Assembly: GCF_023898315.1 (NCBI RefSeq)
Contig: NC_064618.1
Location: forward strand, 183,759,548-183,823,547
Source of the DNA: Schistocerca nitens
Lineage: Eukaryota; Arthropoda; Insecta; Orthoptera; Acrididae
Reading direction: 5' to 3'
Length of the DNA stretch: 64,000 nt
A program made the translations under genes and the position numbers. Numbering within the stretch: the stretch's first letter is position 1; every line of letters begins with the position of its first letter. Shown here in pieces: positions 54,766 through 64,000 of this stretch. The notes under the pieces were generated by a model. It was not told the DNA's origin, did no database searches, and saw only the letters and a list, made by a program, of their open reading frames with translations.

Positions 54766-55125
54766 AATGGGATGAGAAGTTACGCCTTATGCAACACACC
54801 TTTTTTCTTTTGTTTTCACCCATACATGTTTCAGCACTTTTGTGCTATCATCAGTGGGCTCTATTTTTATTTTTAACTGTAAATTTGTTGTTAACATATT
54901 AACATTTGCGTCGTTTACAACATTATGTAAAAGTTGCATTTATAACTTAATTGGCGAAAAGTAACATACCTTACATTATGTTATTGTCCTCTTGTTTTGG
55001 TAGCTGTTATGCTACACAATATACAACATGTCATCTGACAAACAGAAAAACGTAATTTATTTTCTATTTGTTATGTATTTACGAACGAAAATAAGACTGT
55101 ATCACGTTTTCTTTCTGTAACATTA
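54766..55125 (-). repeat. Penelope terminal repeat, inverted copy
   Basis: The reverse complement of 59735-60066. Starts AATGGGATGAGAAGTTACGC and contains the hammerhead-like motif on the minus strand. Together with 55146-55437 it forms a long imperfect palindrome. Confidence 0.9.
54818..54859 (-). ncRNA. Hammerhead-ribozyme-like motif, inverted copy
   Basis: On the minus strand: stem I GCCCA/TGGGT (one G-T wobble), CTGATGA, stem II AGCAC-AAAA-GTGCT, GAAA, a minimal stem III and a GTA cleavage triplet. The same candidate occurs in both direct terminal repeats. Confidence 0.5.
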
Positions 55126-55145
55126 TATCTTTCTGTAACATTATA

Positions 55146-55437
55146 TTGTGTAGCATAACAGCTACCAAAACAAGAGGACAATAACGTAATGTTAGGTATG
55201 TTACTTTTCGCCAATTAAGTTATAAATGCCACTTTTACATAATGTTGTAAACGACGCAAATGTTAATATGTTAACAACAAATTTACAGTTAAAAATAAAA
55301 ATAGAACCCACTGATGATAGCACAAAAGTGCTGAAACATGTATGGGTGAAACAAAACAAAAAGGTGTCTTGTATAAGGCGGAACTTCTCATCCCATTTTC
55401 TTAGCAAGCACGGAGACAACAAGAAGAACTGCACCAC
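55146..55437 (+). repeat. Penelope terminal repeat, 5' direct copy (partial)
   Basis: Aligns with 59822-60115, from GCATAACAGCTACCAAAAC to TGCACCACAAGATGATTA. It lacks the upstream ~120 bp present in the 3' copy. Confidence 0.9.
55306..55347 (+). ncRNA. Hammerhead-ribozyme-like motif, 5' direct copy
   Basis: ACCCA at 55306-55310 pairs with TGGGT at 55343-55347 (stem I). CTGATGA follows at 55311-55317, then one extra T, a 5-bp stem II (AGCAC/GTGCT) with an AAAA loop and GAAA. Stem III is only two pairs around AT, and the GTA triplet sits at the expected cleavage site. Short stem III hammerheads are known from Penelope-like terminal repeats. The extra T before stem II is a departure from the canonical core, so activity is uncertain. 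Confidence 0.6.
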
Positions 55438-55440
55438 AAG

Positions 55441-56968
55441 ATGATTATTTCCACACCAAGCCAGGTATTTCCATCGCAGCTCTTCAACAAATATCAGAAC
55501 ACAACTATCAGACTTCATAAAACCATACGCAACATTAAGTTCAATAAACTATGTTTGGCATATAAAATTGTACCTAACTATGTAACAATAACTGTAAACA
55601 ACATGTCACCGGCAGCACAGCAGACAAAACGTAAGGCAGAAATCATGTGGATAAATCAAGAAATCCGGTCTTTGTATTCCAAAAAACAAACTCTGAATAT
55701 TGAATTATACAGATTGCATTTAGAATTAGCTAATCACATAACATACCCACCATTTTTGACGAACTAATATACAGGGTTAGAACATACACTGAGACCATAA
55801 TAGGCAGAAAAGAGACAATCCAACAAAAGGAACTCACAAAAATGTTACACCACACAAACACCCACCAATGCAACAAACACACCTTTCACAAAAGAGTGAT
55901 TAATCTAACGGACATAAAATTATCTGAACAAGAAAGCAGCCTACTTGAAAAGGGTCCCAAACATAACATTAACACAATCGTGACACATAGGACAGTAGAA
56001 AATGTCATAACAGAAACTGAAAACATCATAAAGCAACAAGAAAAACTAAACACACCTGAATTTAATGCAAACCTAACAAGAGAACTAGATGCTGAGTAAA
56101 AAGAAATATAATCAAAGAGAACAAAGCCTCCATAAAAGAAAACACTAGGACTCCTGAAGAAAAAACCTACAGAATAAATTAACACAAGAAAATGCCATCA
56201 TCACAAAATCTGACAAAGGTAATTCAATAGTAGTCATAAACAAACAGGAATACATTCACAAAACATTGGAAGTCATCCAAAGCAACAACATCACAGAATT
56301 AACAAGTGACCCAACAAACCAATACCAAAGTAAGTTACAGAAAACCCTGAGAAACATAGAAACAATTTTCACAGAAACACAGATTAAAAAAAATGATACA
56401 GAAAAATCCCAATGCCCCCACCCTAAAATCATTGCCTAAAATTCACAAACCCGGAATACCCATACGTCCATTCATTAACTTCACCAAAGCACCAACATAC
56501 CACTTAGCCAAACACACACACACTCTGCTACAGACATTATACAAATACACTGACAACAGAAGTCCAAAGAACTCAAGTGACTTAATAGAAAAAATAAAGA
56601 ATGAAAACATACCAAACACAGCAACATTTGTTTCATTTGATATAATTTCAATGTACACACACATCCCAACAGAAGAAACCATCAACATAATAGAAAGAAA
56701 CCTACAACTGCAAGGAAACATACCCACAACAAACATACAAGAAATATTAGCCATACTCAGGCTCATCATAGAACAGAGCTACTTCACATTCAACAACAGA
56801 TTTTACTCTCAACAAGATGGACTACCCATGGGATCCCCAATCAGTGGCCTCCTAGATGACATTTTCCTCAACCAGATAGAAAAACAAATCTTTGACAAAA
56901 TAGTAATACCAAAACAGTACAAAATAATATATTGGTACAGATACATAGATGACATAATTTGCTTAATA
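55441..56968 (+). pseudogene. Penelope-like reverse transcriptase, N-terminal part
   Basis: Coding sequence spread over at least three frames. 55441-55767 and 55842-56099 encode the lysine-rich N-terminus with tRNA-like spacing of charged helices. TKSDKGNSIVVINKQEYI (about 56205-56260) is the RT-fingers block. From 56393: TLKSLPKIHKPGIPIRPF, TFVSFDIISMYTHIP (motif A), QQDGLPMGSPISGLLDDIFL (motif B) and WYRYIDDIICL (motif C, both aspartates present), where the Tc1 insertion cuts. The catalytic segment itself is undamaged apart from the Tc1. Frameshifts lie upstream, near 55770 and 56100. Confidence 0.88.
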
Positions 56969-58373
56969 CACTCCTGGAAATGGAAAAAAGAACACATTGA
57001 CACCGGTGTGTCAGACCCACCATACTTGCTCCGGACACTGCGAGAGGGCTGTACAAGCAATGATCACACGCACGGCACAGCGGACACACCAGGAACCGCG
57101 GTGTTGGCTGCGCAGCATTTGTGCACCACCACCGTCAGTGTCAGCCAGTTTGCCGTGGCATACGGAGCTCCATCGCAGTCTTTAACACTGGTAGCATGCC
57201 GCGACAGCGTGGACGTGAACCGTATGTGCAGTTGACGGACTTTGAGCGAGGGCGTATAGTGGGCATGCGGGAGGCCGGGTGGACGTACCGCCGAATTGCT
57301 CAACACGTGGGGCGTGAGGTCTCCACAGTACATCGATGTTGTCGCCAGTGGTCGGCGGAAGGTGCACGTGCCCGTCGACCTGGGACCGGACCGCAGCGAC
57401 GCACGGATGCACGCCAAGACCGTAGGATCCTACACAGTGCCGTAGGGGACCGCACCGCCACTTCCCAGCAAATTAGGGACACTGTTGCTCCTGGGGTATC
57501 GGCGAGGACCATTCGCAACCGTCTCCATGAAGCTGGGCTACGGTCCCGCACACCGTTAGGCCGTCTTCCGCTCACGCCCCAACATCGTGCAGCCCGCCTC
57601 CAGTGGTGTCGCGACAGGCGTGAATGGAGAGACGAATAGAGACGTGTCGTCTTCAGCGATGAGAGTCGCTTCTGCCTTGGTACCAATGATGGTCGTATGC
57701 GTGTTTGGCGCCGTGCAGGTGAGCGCCACAATGAGGACTGCATACGACCGAGGCACACAGGGCCAACACCCGGCATCATGGTGTGGGGAGCGATCTCCTA
57801 CACTGGCCGTACACCACTGGTGATCGTCGAGGCGACACTGAATAGTGCACGGTACATCCAAACCGTCATCGAACCCATCGTTCTACCATTCCTAGACCGG
57901 CAAGGGAACTTGCTGTTCCAACAGGACAATGCACGTCCGCATGTATCCCGTGCCACCCAACGTGCTCTAGAAGGTGTAAGTCAACTACCCTGGCCAGCAA
58001 GATCTCCGGATCTGTCCCCCATTGAGCATGTTTGGGACTGGATGAAGCGTCGTCTCACGCGGTCTGCACGTCCAGCACGAACGCTGGTCCAACTGAGGCG
58101 CCAGGTGGAAATGGCATGGCAAGCCGTTCCACAGGACTACATCCAGCATCTCTACGATCGTCTCCATGGGACAATAGCAGCCTGCATTGCTGCGAAAGGT
58201 GGATGTACACTGTACTAGTGCCGACATTGTGCATGCTCTGTTGCCTGTGTCTATGTGCCTGTGGTTCTGTCAGTGTGATCATGTGATGTATCTGACTCAA
58301 GGAATGTGTCAATAAAGTTTCCCCTTCCTGGGACAATGAATTCACGGTGTTCTTATTTCAATTTCCAGGAGTG
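56969..58373 (+). mobile_element. Tc1-like transposon, copy B, inside Penelope-like element 1
   Basis: 1405 bp, bounded by TA at 56967-56968 and 58374-58375, nearly identical to copy A at 1670-3091. It lacks 17 bp present in copy A's leader (after GTGTTGGC). Element plus duplicated TA is 1407 bp, a multiple of three. The reading frames left and right of it are the same, so the insertion interrupted a continuous frame just after motif C. Confidence 0.95.
57196..58218 (+). pseudogene. Tc1-like transposase with one nonsense codon
   Basis: The same 340-codon frame as copy A, from ATG 57196 (MPRQRGREPY) to the stop at 58216-58218. A TAG at 57637-57639 replaces the tryptophan codon in the DEWRR segment, seven residues before the first catalytic aspartate. 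The rest, including FSDESRF, FQQDNARPH and PDLSPIEHVW, is unchanged, and the 32-residue spacing is conserved. Synonymous and a few replacement differences separate it from copy A. Without readthrough no full-length enzyme is made. Its ends could still be used by a transposase supplied from copy A. Confidence 0.92.
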
Positions 58374-58375
58374 TA

Positions 58376-59150
58376 GATGAACCACTGTCCCGCATAAAAG
58401 AACTTCATGATAACATAAACTCCATCCACCCACAAATACAATTCACCATAGAAACACAAACAGATGAAAAACTTAATTTCTTAGATCTCACTACACACAT
58501 GAGAAACAACAAACATGAATTCACAATCTACAGAAAACCCACACTCACCAGCACCATTATTCATAACCAATCTAATCACCCCATAACCCACAAAGAAGCC
58601 ACCTTCAGATATTTACTTCACAGGCTGAACAAAATACCCATGAATAAGCATGACTACACACAAGAACTGAACACAACAAAACAAATTGCACAGGAGAATG
58701 TGTATGACGCAAAGAGAGTAGACAAAATAAACCACAAAATACAAAAACAGGCAGCACATATCCATGAATCACACACACGTACAAACACAACTCATCACAC
58801 AACAAATCAGCAGACAGTAAGCAACAAATGGCACATAATGACTTACAACAACAAAGTCACACACAGGGTGGGTAATATACTAAAGAAACAAAGATTCAAC
58901 ATAGCATACAGAACCAACAACACAGTACAGAGCAGACTCGAAGAATTACCACCAACACTGACAAATACAGCCAGTCTGGCATCTACCAACTTATTTGCAA
59001 CTGCTGTCAATCTGTTTATGTGGGCCAAACATGCAGGACCTCTAGAACCAGATATAATGAACGCATCAGAGCACTGAATAGCAACAGCACACACTCAACA
59101 TTTGCAGACCACCTGGTAGCACATAACCACCACCCAACAAACATTTGAAA
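58376..59150 (+). pseudogene. Penelope-like RT C-terminus and GIY-YIG endonuclease
   Basis: Continues the Penelope frame after the Tc1 with DEPLSRIKELHDNIN, then EKLNFLDLTTHMRNNKHEFT, IYRKPTLTSTIIHNQSNHP and KEATFRYLLHRLNKIP. A connector follows. A frame change near 58970 leads to GIYQLICNCCQSVYVGQTCR (58979-59038), the GIY and YVG parts of a GIY-YIG nuclease, then RYNERIRALN and STFADHLVAHNHHP. That nuclease fused to this reverse transcriptase identifies the Penelope class. The single frameshift before GIY is the main lesion of this half. Confidence 0.88.
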
Positions 59151-59360
59151 CTGACCTTCACATCCTAAAAACTAGCAGCAGCCTATATCAAAAATTAACT
59201 ATAGAAGAAAACTACCACATCCAAAAATCAATAGCCCAAGGAAAGAAAGTACTCAATGAATACACATCACTGTGCAACAAAACTCTCTTCGCTACAATAG
59301 AAGAACTATACAAGTAAAACACACACAGACACACAAATCCTCTCTCTTTCCTTTCTTTCT

Positions 59361-59362
59361 TT

Positions 59363-59441
<79 letters not shown>
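59361..59441 (+). repeat. (CT)n/(CA)n compound microsatellite
   Basis: About 50 bp of CT repeats (from about 59365) followed directly by about 28 bp of CA repeats, in the 3' untranslated part of Penelope-like element 1. Confidence 0.97.
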
Positions 59442-59443
<2 letters not shown>

Positions 59444-59699
59444 GCTCTCTGCCCCAGTACTCATCACACACACGCAAACCAACATAAACCACACACCACT
59501 AACACCAAATACAAACTCGCGCGCCTCACCCAGCAGAACACGCTACTAAACAAATGAACGCCACACAGCCACAACAACACGTAATGGCAGCGAAAACTCC
59601 GCCTATGTTTTGAGTAATCGAAAAACCGCATTCCCACGCGAACACAGGCAAAGAAGTAAGCCTATTTACTTCGCCAACACAACAGGAAAACGTACTACA

Positions 59700-60119
59700 A
59701 CTTCAAAACTGTAAGTTACAGAAAGAAAACCTTATACAGTCTTATTTCCGTTCGTAAATACATAACAAATAGAAAATAAATTACGTTTTGCTGTTTGCCA
59801 GATGACATGTTATATATTGTATAGCATAACAGCTACCAAAACGAGAGGACAATAACATAATGTAAGGTATGTTACTTTTCGCCAATTAAGTTATAAATGC
59901 AATTTTTACATAATGATGTAAACGACGCAAATGTTAATATGTTAACAACAAATTTACAGTTAAAAATAAAAATAGAACCCACTGATGATAGCACAAAAGT
60001 GCTGAAACATGTATGGGTGAAACAAAAGAAAAAAGGTGTGTTGCATAAGGCGGAACTTCTCATCCCATTTTCTTAGCAAGCACGGAGACAACAAGAAGAA
60101 CTGCACCACACGATGATTA
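59700..60119 (+). repeat. Penelope terminal repeat, 3' direct copy (full)
   Basis: The longest of three copies. Its left part matches the complement of 55020-55125 and its right part matches 55146-55437. It ends next to the target duplication at 60120. Confidence 0.88.
59977..60018 (+). ncRNA. Hammerhead-ribozyme-like motif, 3' direct copy
   Basis: Identical to the 5' copy: stem I ACCCA (59977-59981) with TGGGT (60014-60018), CTGATGA, stem II AGCAC/GTGCT, GAAA at 60004-60007 and GTA at 60011-60013. Conservation of every paired base in both direct copies, while flanking positions differ, supports it as a real element feature. Confidence 0.6.
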
Positions 60120-60510
60120 ATTCTAATTGAATTCAGTGAGATCGATAGTGTCAGGAGTGTGCCGAGAATACCAAATTTCAGGCATTACCTCTCACTAATG
60201 ACAACTCAGTTAACTGCTGAGAGCAGCGGCGTTTGCTTAGAGCTGTCAGTGCTAACAGGTAAGGAACACAGTTTAAAACAACCGAATAAAGCAGTGTGAG
60301 ACGTACGACGAGCGTATCCATTAGGACAGAGAATTTTTTTCGTTAATGGACTACGGCAGCAGACGACCATCGTGATTACTTCTGATTTCAGAACGACATC
60401 ACCTACGGTGTCTCCCCTGGGTTCTTGACCATATGAGTTGGACCTTACACTATGGGAAAACCGTGGCCCGGTCACAAGAGTACTAATTTCAGTTGGTAAG
60501 AGCTGAGGGA

Positions 60511-63418
60511 TGACAGGGGACTGCCAAGGGGGAGGTTACCGTAAGAAAACAATTGAATAGTCAATGGAAGGACAACGCTCTACAAGTCGGGGTGTGGAAT
60601 GTCAAAAGCTCAAACATAGTAGGGAAACTAGAAAATCTGAAAAGGGAAATGCAGAGGCTCAATCTAGATATAGTAGGTGTCAGTGAAGTGATGTGGAAAG
60701 AAGACAAGAATTTTATGTCGGATGAGTATAGGGTAATATCAACGCTGCAGAAAATGGTGTAACGGGAGTAGGATTCGTTATGAATAGGGAGGTAGGGCAG
60801 AGAGTGTTGTACTGTGAACAGTTCAGTGATAGGGTTGTTCTTAGCAGAATCGACAGCAAACCAACACCGAAAACGACAGTTCAGGTATACATGCCGACGT
60901 CGCCAACTGAAGATGAAAAGATAGACAAAGTGTATGAGGATATTGAAAGGATAATACAGTATGTAAAGGGAGATAAAAATCTAATAGTCGTGGTAGGCTG
61001 GAATGCAGTTGTAGGGGAAGAAGTAGAAAAAAAGGTTACAGGAGAATATGGGCTTACGACAAGGACTGAGAGAGAAGAAAGACTAATTGAGTTCTGTAAC
61101 AAGTTTCAGCTAATAATAGCGAATAACCTGTTCAAGTATCACAAGAGGGGGTATATTTGGAAATGGCCGGGTGATACGGGAAGATTTCAGTTAGATTACA
61201 TCATACTTAGACAGAGATTCCGAAATCAGATACGGGTTTGTAAGGTGTACCCAGGAGCAGACTTGGACTCAGATAATGAAGAGCAGGCTGAAGTTTAAGA
61301 CATTAGTCAGGAAGAATCAATACACAAAGAAGTGGGATACGGAAGTAATAAAGAATAGCCAGATACGCTTGAAGTTCTCTAAGACTGTAGATACAACTAT
61401 AAGGAATAGCTCAGTAGGCAGTACAGTGGAAGAGGAATGGACATCTCTAAAAGGGACCATAATAGAAGTTGGAAAGGAAAACATAGTTACAAAGAAGGTA
61501 ACTGCCAAGAAACCATGGGTAACAGAAAAAAATACTTCAATTAATAGATGAAAGGAGGAAGTACAAAAATGGTCTAGGAAACTAAGGCATACAGTAATAC
61601 AAGTTGCTGAGGGATGAAATAAGTAGGAAGTGCTGGGAAGTTAGGACGAAATGGCTGCAGGAAAAATGTGAAGACATCGAAAAACAAATGATTGTTGAGA
61701 GGACAGAATCAGCATACAGGAAAGTCAAAACAACCTTCGGGGACGTTAAAAGCAAGGGTGATAACATTAAGAGTGCAACGGGAATTCCACTGTTAAATGC
61801 AGTAGAGAGAGCGGATAGGTGGAAAGAGTACGTTGAAAGCTTCTACTAGGGGGAAGATTTGTCTGATGTGATAGAAGAAGAAATAGGAATCGATTTAGAT
61901 GAGATAAGGGATCTAGTATCAGAATCAGAATTTAAAAAAGCTTTGGAGGAATTAAGTTCAAATAAGGCAGAAGTGATAGATAACATCCCATCAGAATTTT
62001 TAAAATCACTGGGGGAAGTGGAAACAAAACGACTGTTAACGTTGGTGTGTAGAATGTATGGGTCTGGTCACATATCATCTGACTTTCGGAAAAGCATCAT
62101 CCACAGAATTCCGAAGACGGCAATAGCTGACAAGTGCGAGAATTACCGCACAATCAGCTTAGCAACACATGCATCCAAGTTGCAAACAAGAATAATATGC
62201 AGGAGAATGGAAAAGAAAATTGAGGATGCGCTAAATGACGATCAGTTTTGCATTAGGAAAGGTAAAGGCACGAGAGAGGCAATTCTGACGGTGTGGTTGA
62301 TAATGGAAGCAAGACTGAAGAAAAATCGAGACAGTTTCATAGGATATGTCAATCTGGAAAAAGCGTTCGACAATGTAAAAATGGTGCAAGATGTTCGAAA
62401 TTCTGTAAAAAATGGGGGTAAGCTGTAGGGAGAAACGGGTCATGTACAATATGTACAACAGCCAAGAAGGAATAATAAGAGTGGACGACCAAGGACGAAG
62501 TGCTCCTATTAAAGAGGATGTACGACAAGGATGTAGCCTTTTGCCCCTACTGTTCACTCTGTACATCGAGCAACCAATGGTGGGAACAAAAGAAAGGTTC
62601 AGGAGTGGAACTAAAATTCAATGTGAAAGGATATCAATGATACAATTCGCTGATGACATTGATATCCTGAGTGAAAGTGAAGAACAATTACATGATCTGC
62701 TGAACGAAGTGGGTAAGAAGTATATACCGCGAGTAAATCGAAGAAAGAAGAAGGTAATGAGAAATGTATGAATGGCGACAGCGATAAACTTAACATATGG
62801 ATTGACGGTGACGATGTAGATGAAGTTAAGGAAATGTACTGTCTAGGCAGTAAAATAACCAATGAAGGACGGAACAAGGTGGATATCAAAAGCAGGCTAA
62901 CAATGGCAAAAAGGGCATTTCTGGCTAAGAGAAGTCTACTTATAGCAAATACTTGCCTTAATTTGAGGAAGAAATTTCTGATAACGTACATTTGGAACAC
63001 GGCATTGTATGGCAGTGAAACATGGACTGTGGCAAAATGGAACAGAAAACAATCGAAGCATTCGAGATGTGGTGCTACAGACGAATGTTGAAAATTAGGT
63101 GGACTGACAAGGTAAGGAATGAGGGGGTTCTGCACAGAATCGGAGAGGAAAGAAATATAAGGAAAACACTGATAAGGAGAAGGGACAGGATGATAGAAGA
63201 TCTGTTAAGACATGAGGGAATGACTTCCACGGTACTAGAGGAAGATGTAGAGGGCAAAAACTGCAGAGGAAGACAGAGATTGGAATACATCGAGCAAATA
63301 ATTGAGATCATAGGTTGCAAGTGCTACCTTGAGGAGAAGAGATTAGCACAGGAGAGGAATTCTTGGCGGGCCGCATCAAACCAGTCAGATAAAGAGAAAA
63401 AGAAAGAAAGAAACAAAA
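60511..63418 (+). pseudogene. RTE-type LINE, decayed but nearly complete
   Basis: A plus-strand RTE inserted in the old Tc1, with imperfect ~11-bp duplications (GAGCTGAGGGA near 60500-60510 and GGGCTGATGGA near 63419-63429). In order: endonuclease with LDIVGVSEVMWKED, TTVQVYMPTSPTEDE and NLIVVVGWNAVVG (GDW changed to GW). A linker with AKKPWVTEKN follows. The reverse transcriptase has IPSEFLKSLGEV, KCENYRTISLATHASK, YVNLEKAFDNV (motif A, the aspartate of DLEKAF replaced by asparagine), VRQGCSLLPLLFTLYIEQP (motif B) and QFADDIDILSESEE (motif C). The tail has MYCLGSKITNEGR, FEMWCYRRMLKIRWTDK and LAQERNSWRAASN. Frameshifts and stops are frequent. Confidence 0.88.
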
Positions 63419-64000
63419 GGGCTGATGGAATGGTTCGAGTGTGGCGCAGACCCCACGAAGCGAAGGCCCAAATTTTCAATATCGCGTTATGCGAGCCAAT
63501 GGTGGCTCCATAATGGTGTGGGCTGTCTTCATGGAGGATATCAAAAGGAAATAGCTATGTTCGGCTACTTGGAGACCATTTGTAACCATTGATTGACTTC
63601 ATTTAAACATCGATGGAGTTTTTATGGATAAAAGTGCATGTCACTGGTTTCAAGAACATTGTGGACTATTCGAGTGAGTGAACTGGCCACCCAGATCCCA
63701 TCAAACATTTATGGGAAATATCCGAGAGATCACTTCGTACACAAAATCCTACATCCGAAACAGTTTCGCAATTATTAGTGTGGCTCATATTTCTGCAGGA
63801 GATTTTCGGTGACTTGTTGACTCCATGTCACGTCGAGTTGCTGCACTATGCAAATCAAAAGGAGGTCCGACAAAATATTAGGAGCCGTACCATGAATTTA
63901 GTCACTTGAGTGTACGAATATTCTACCAGACGTCAGGAACCAATATAGCAGAAATTAAATCTCATCAGTTGCTGTATACTCGTACTCTGCCCTAATCATT

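Larger units (their letters stand above)
54766..60119 (+). mobile_element. Penelope-like element 1 with terminal repeats
   Basis: A Penelope-like element flanked by 12-bp target duplications ATTCTTATTGAA (54754-54765) and ATTCTAATTGAA (60120-60131). It starts with an inverted copy of its terminal repeat (54766 to about 55125), then a direct copy (about 55146-55437), then coding sequence (55441-56968 and 58376-59150). It ends in a full direct terminal repeat (about 59700-60119). A young Tc1 (56969-58373) sits inside the reverse transcriptase. An inverted plus a direct repeat at the 5' side is a known Penelope arrangement. Confidence 0.9.
54532..63912 (+). mobile_element. Old Tc1-like transposon split by two later insertions
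   Basis: Three collinear pieces of one Tc1-like element: 54532-54765 (left end and transposase start, with GTCATTTGTACTCAGGTGAT and a HTH-like REVVV/RRMDTISEI region), 60132-60510 (second HTH and the region before the first aspartate, GTGTGCCGAGAATACCAAAT) and 63430-63912 (VRVWRRPHEA, GGSIMVWAVF and the PIKHLWEI-like catalytic end). The right end is CACTTGAGTG before TA (63913-63914). The left inverted repeat is decayed. The first gap is filled by a Penelope-like element, the second by an RTE LINE. Many stops. Confidence 0.85.

Noticed and set aside
59272..59487. Plus- and minus-strand frames rich in SL, HT or VC repeats
   Set aside because: They are translations of the CT/CA microsatellite.

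Overview
This is a eukaryotic, AT-rich and intron-rich window with very low gene density. The repeats look like those of orthopteran insects, most likely a grasshopper or locust (Schistocerca-like). That assignment is an inference. It rests on the tRNA-derived SINEs, the RTE-type LINE, the foldback element with CAAGGGAACCTCCCC ends and the Tc1 families, which I recognise from memory and could not search, and on the presence of an insect-type odorant receptor gene. No prokaryotic genes, rRNA, true tRNA gene or CRISPR array was seen.

The only host gene I can support is an insect odorant receptor (7tm_6 type) on the minus strand. Three coding exons were found: exon 1 at 46845-46480, exon 2 at 41178-41029 and exon 3 at 20920-20523. 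Exons 1 and 2 end in phase 0 with GTAAGG donors. Exons 2 and 3 follow good polypyrimidine/AG acceptors. Together they encode about 304 residues running from TM1 to the conserved HHQ motif after TM4. The C-terminal exons were not found. They may lie left of 20523 or outside the window. The gene spans at least 26 kb here and its introns are packed with transposons. A 68-bp tandem duplication has copied the exon 2 splice donor.

Layout from left to right. 1-3.1 kb: an apparently intact Tc1-like transposon. 4.1-10 kb: decayed LINEs with a SINE inside one of them. 12.5-13.1 kb: a degenerate tandem repeat. 15.4-18.9 kb: a LINE with a 5' inversion and a mariner/Tc1-superfamily transposase gene split by a foldback element. 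19-20.3 kb: an RTE remnant and a tRNA-like SINE. 20.5 kb: receptor exon 3. 22.6-27.6 kb: LINE remnants, a SINE and a Tc1 end fragment. 27.7-36.4 kb: a decayed LTR retrotransposon with both LTRs, an internal foldback insertion and an ~85-bp repeat array. 36.5-39.95 kb: a near full-length RTE LINE on the minus strand, split by a SINE. 41.0 and 46.5 kb: receptor exons 2 and 1, with Tc1 and SINE insertions in intron 1. 47.8-52.9 kb: a CR1/jockey-like LINE split by a SINE, then a decayed Penelope-like element. 53.5-63.9 kb: a multi-level nest in which an old Tc1 was split first by a Penelope-like element and separately by an RTE LINE, while the Penelope-like element was itself split by a young Tc1.

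The window therefore reads as a stratigraphic record of transposition around one chemoreceptor gene. Most insertions keep recognisable target-site duplications, so their relative order can be worked out from the sequence alone.
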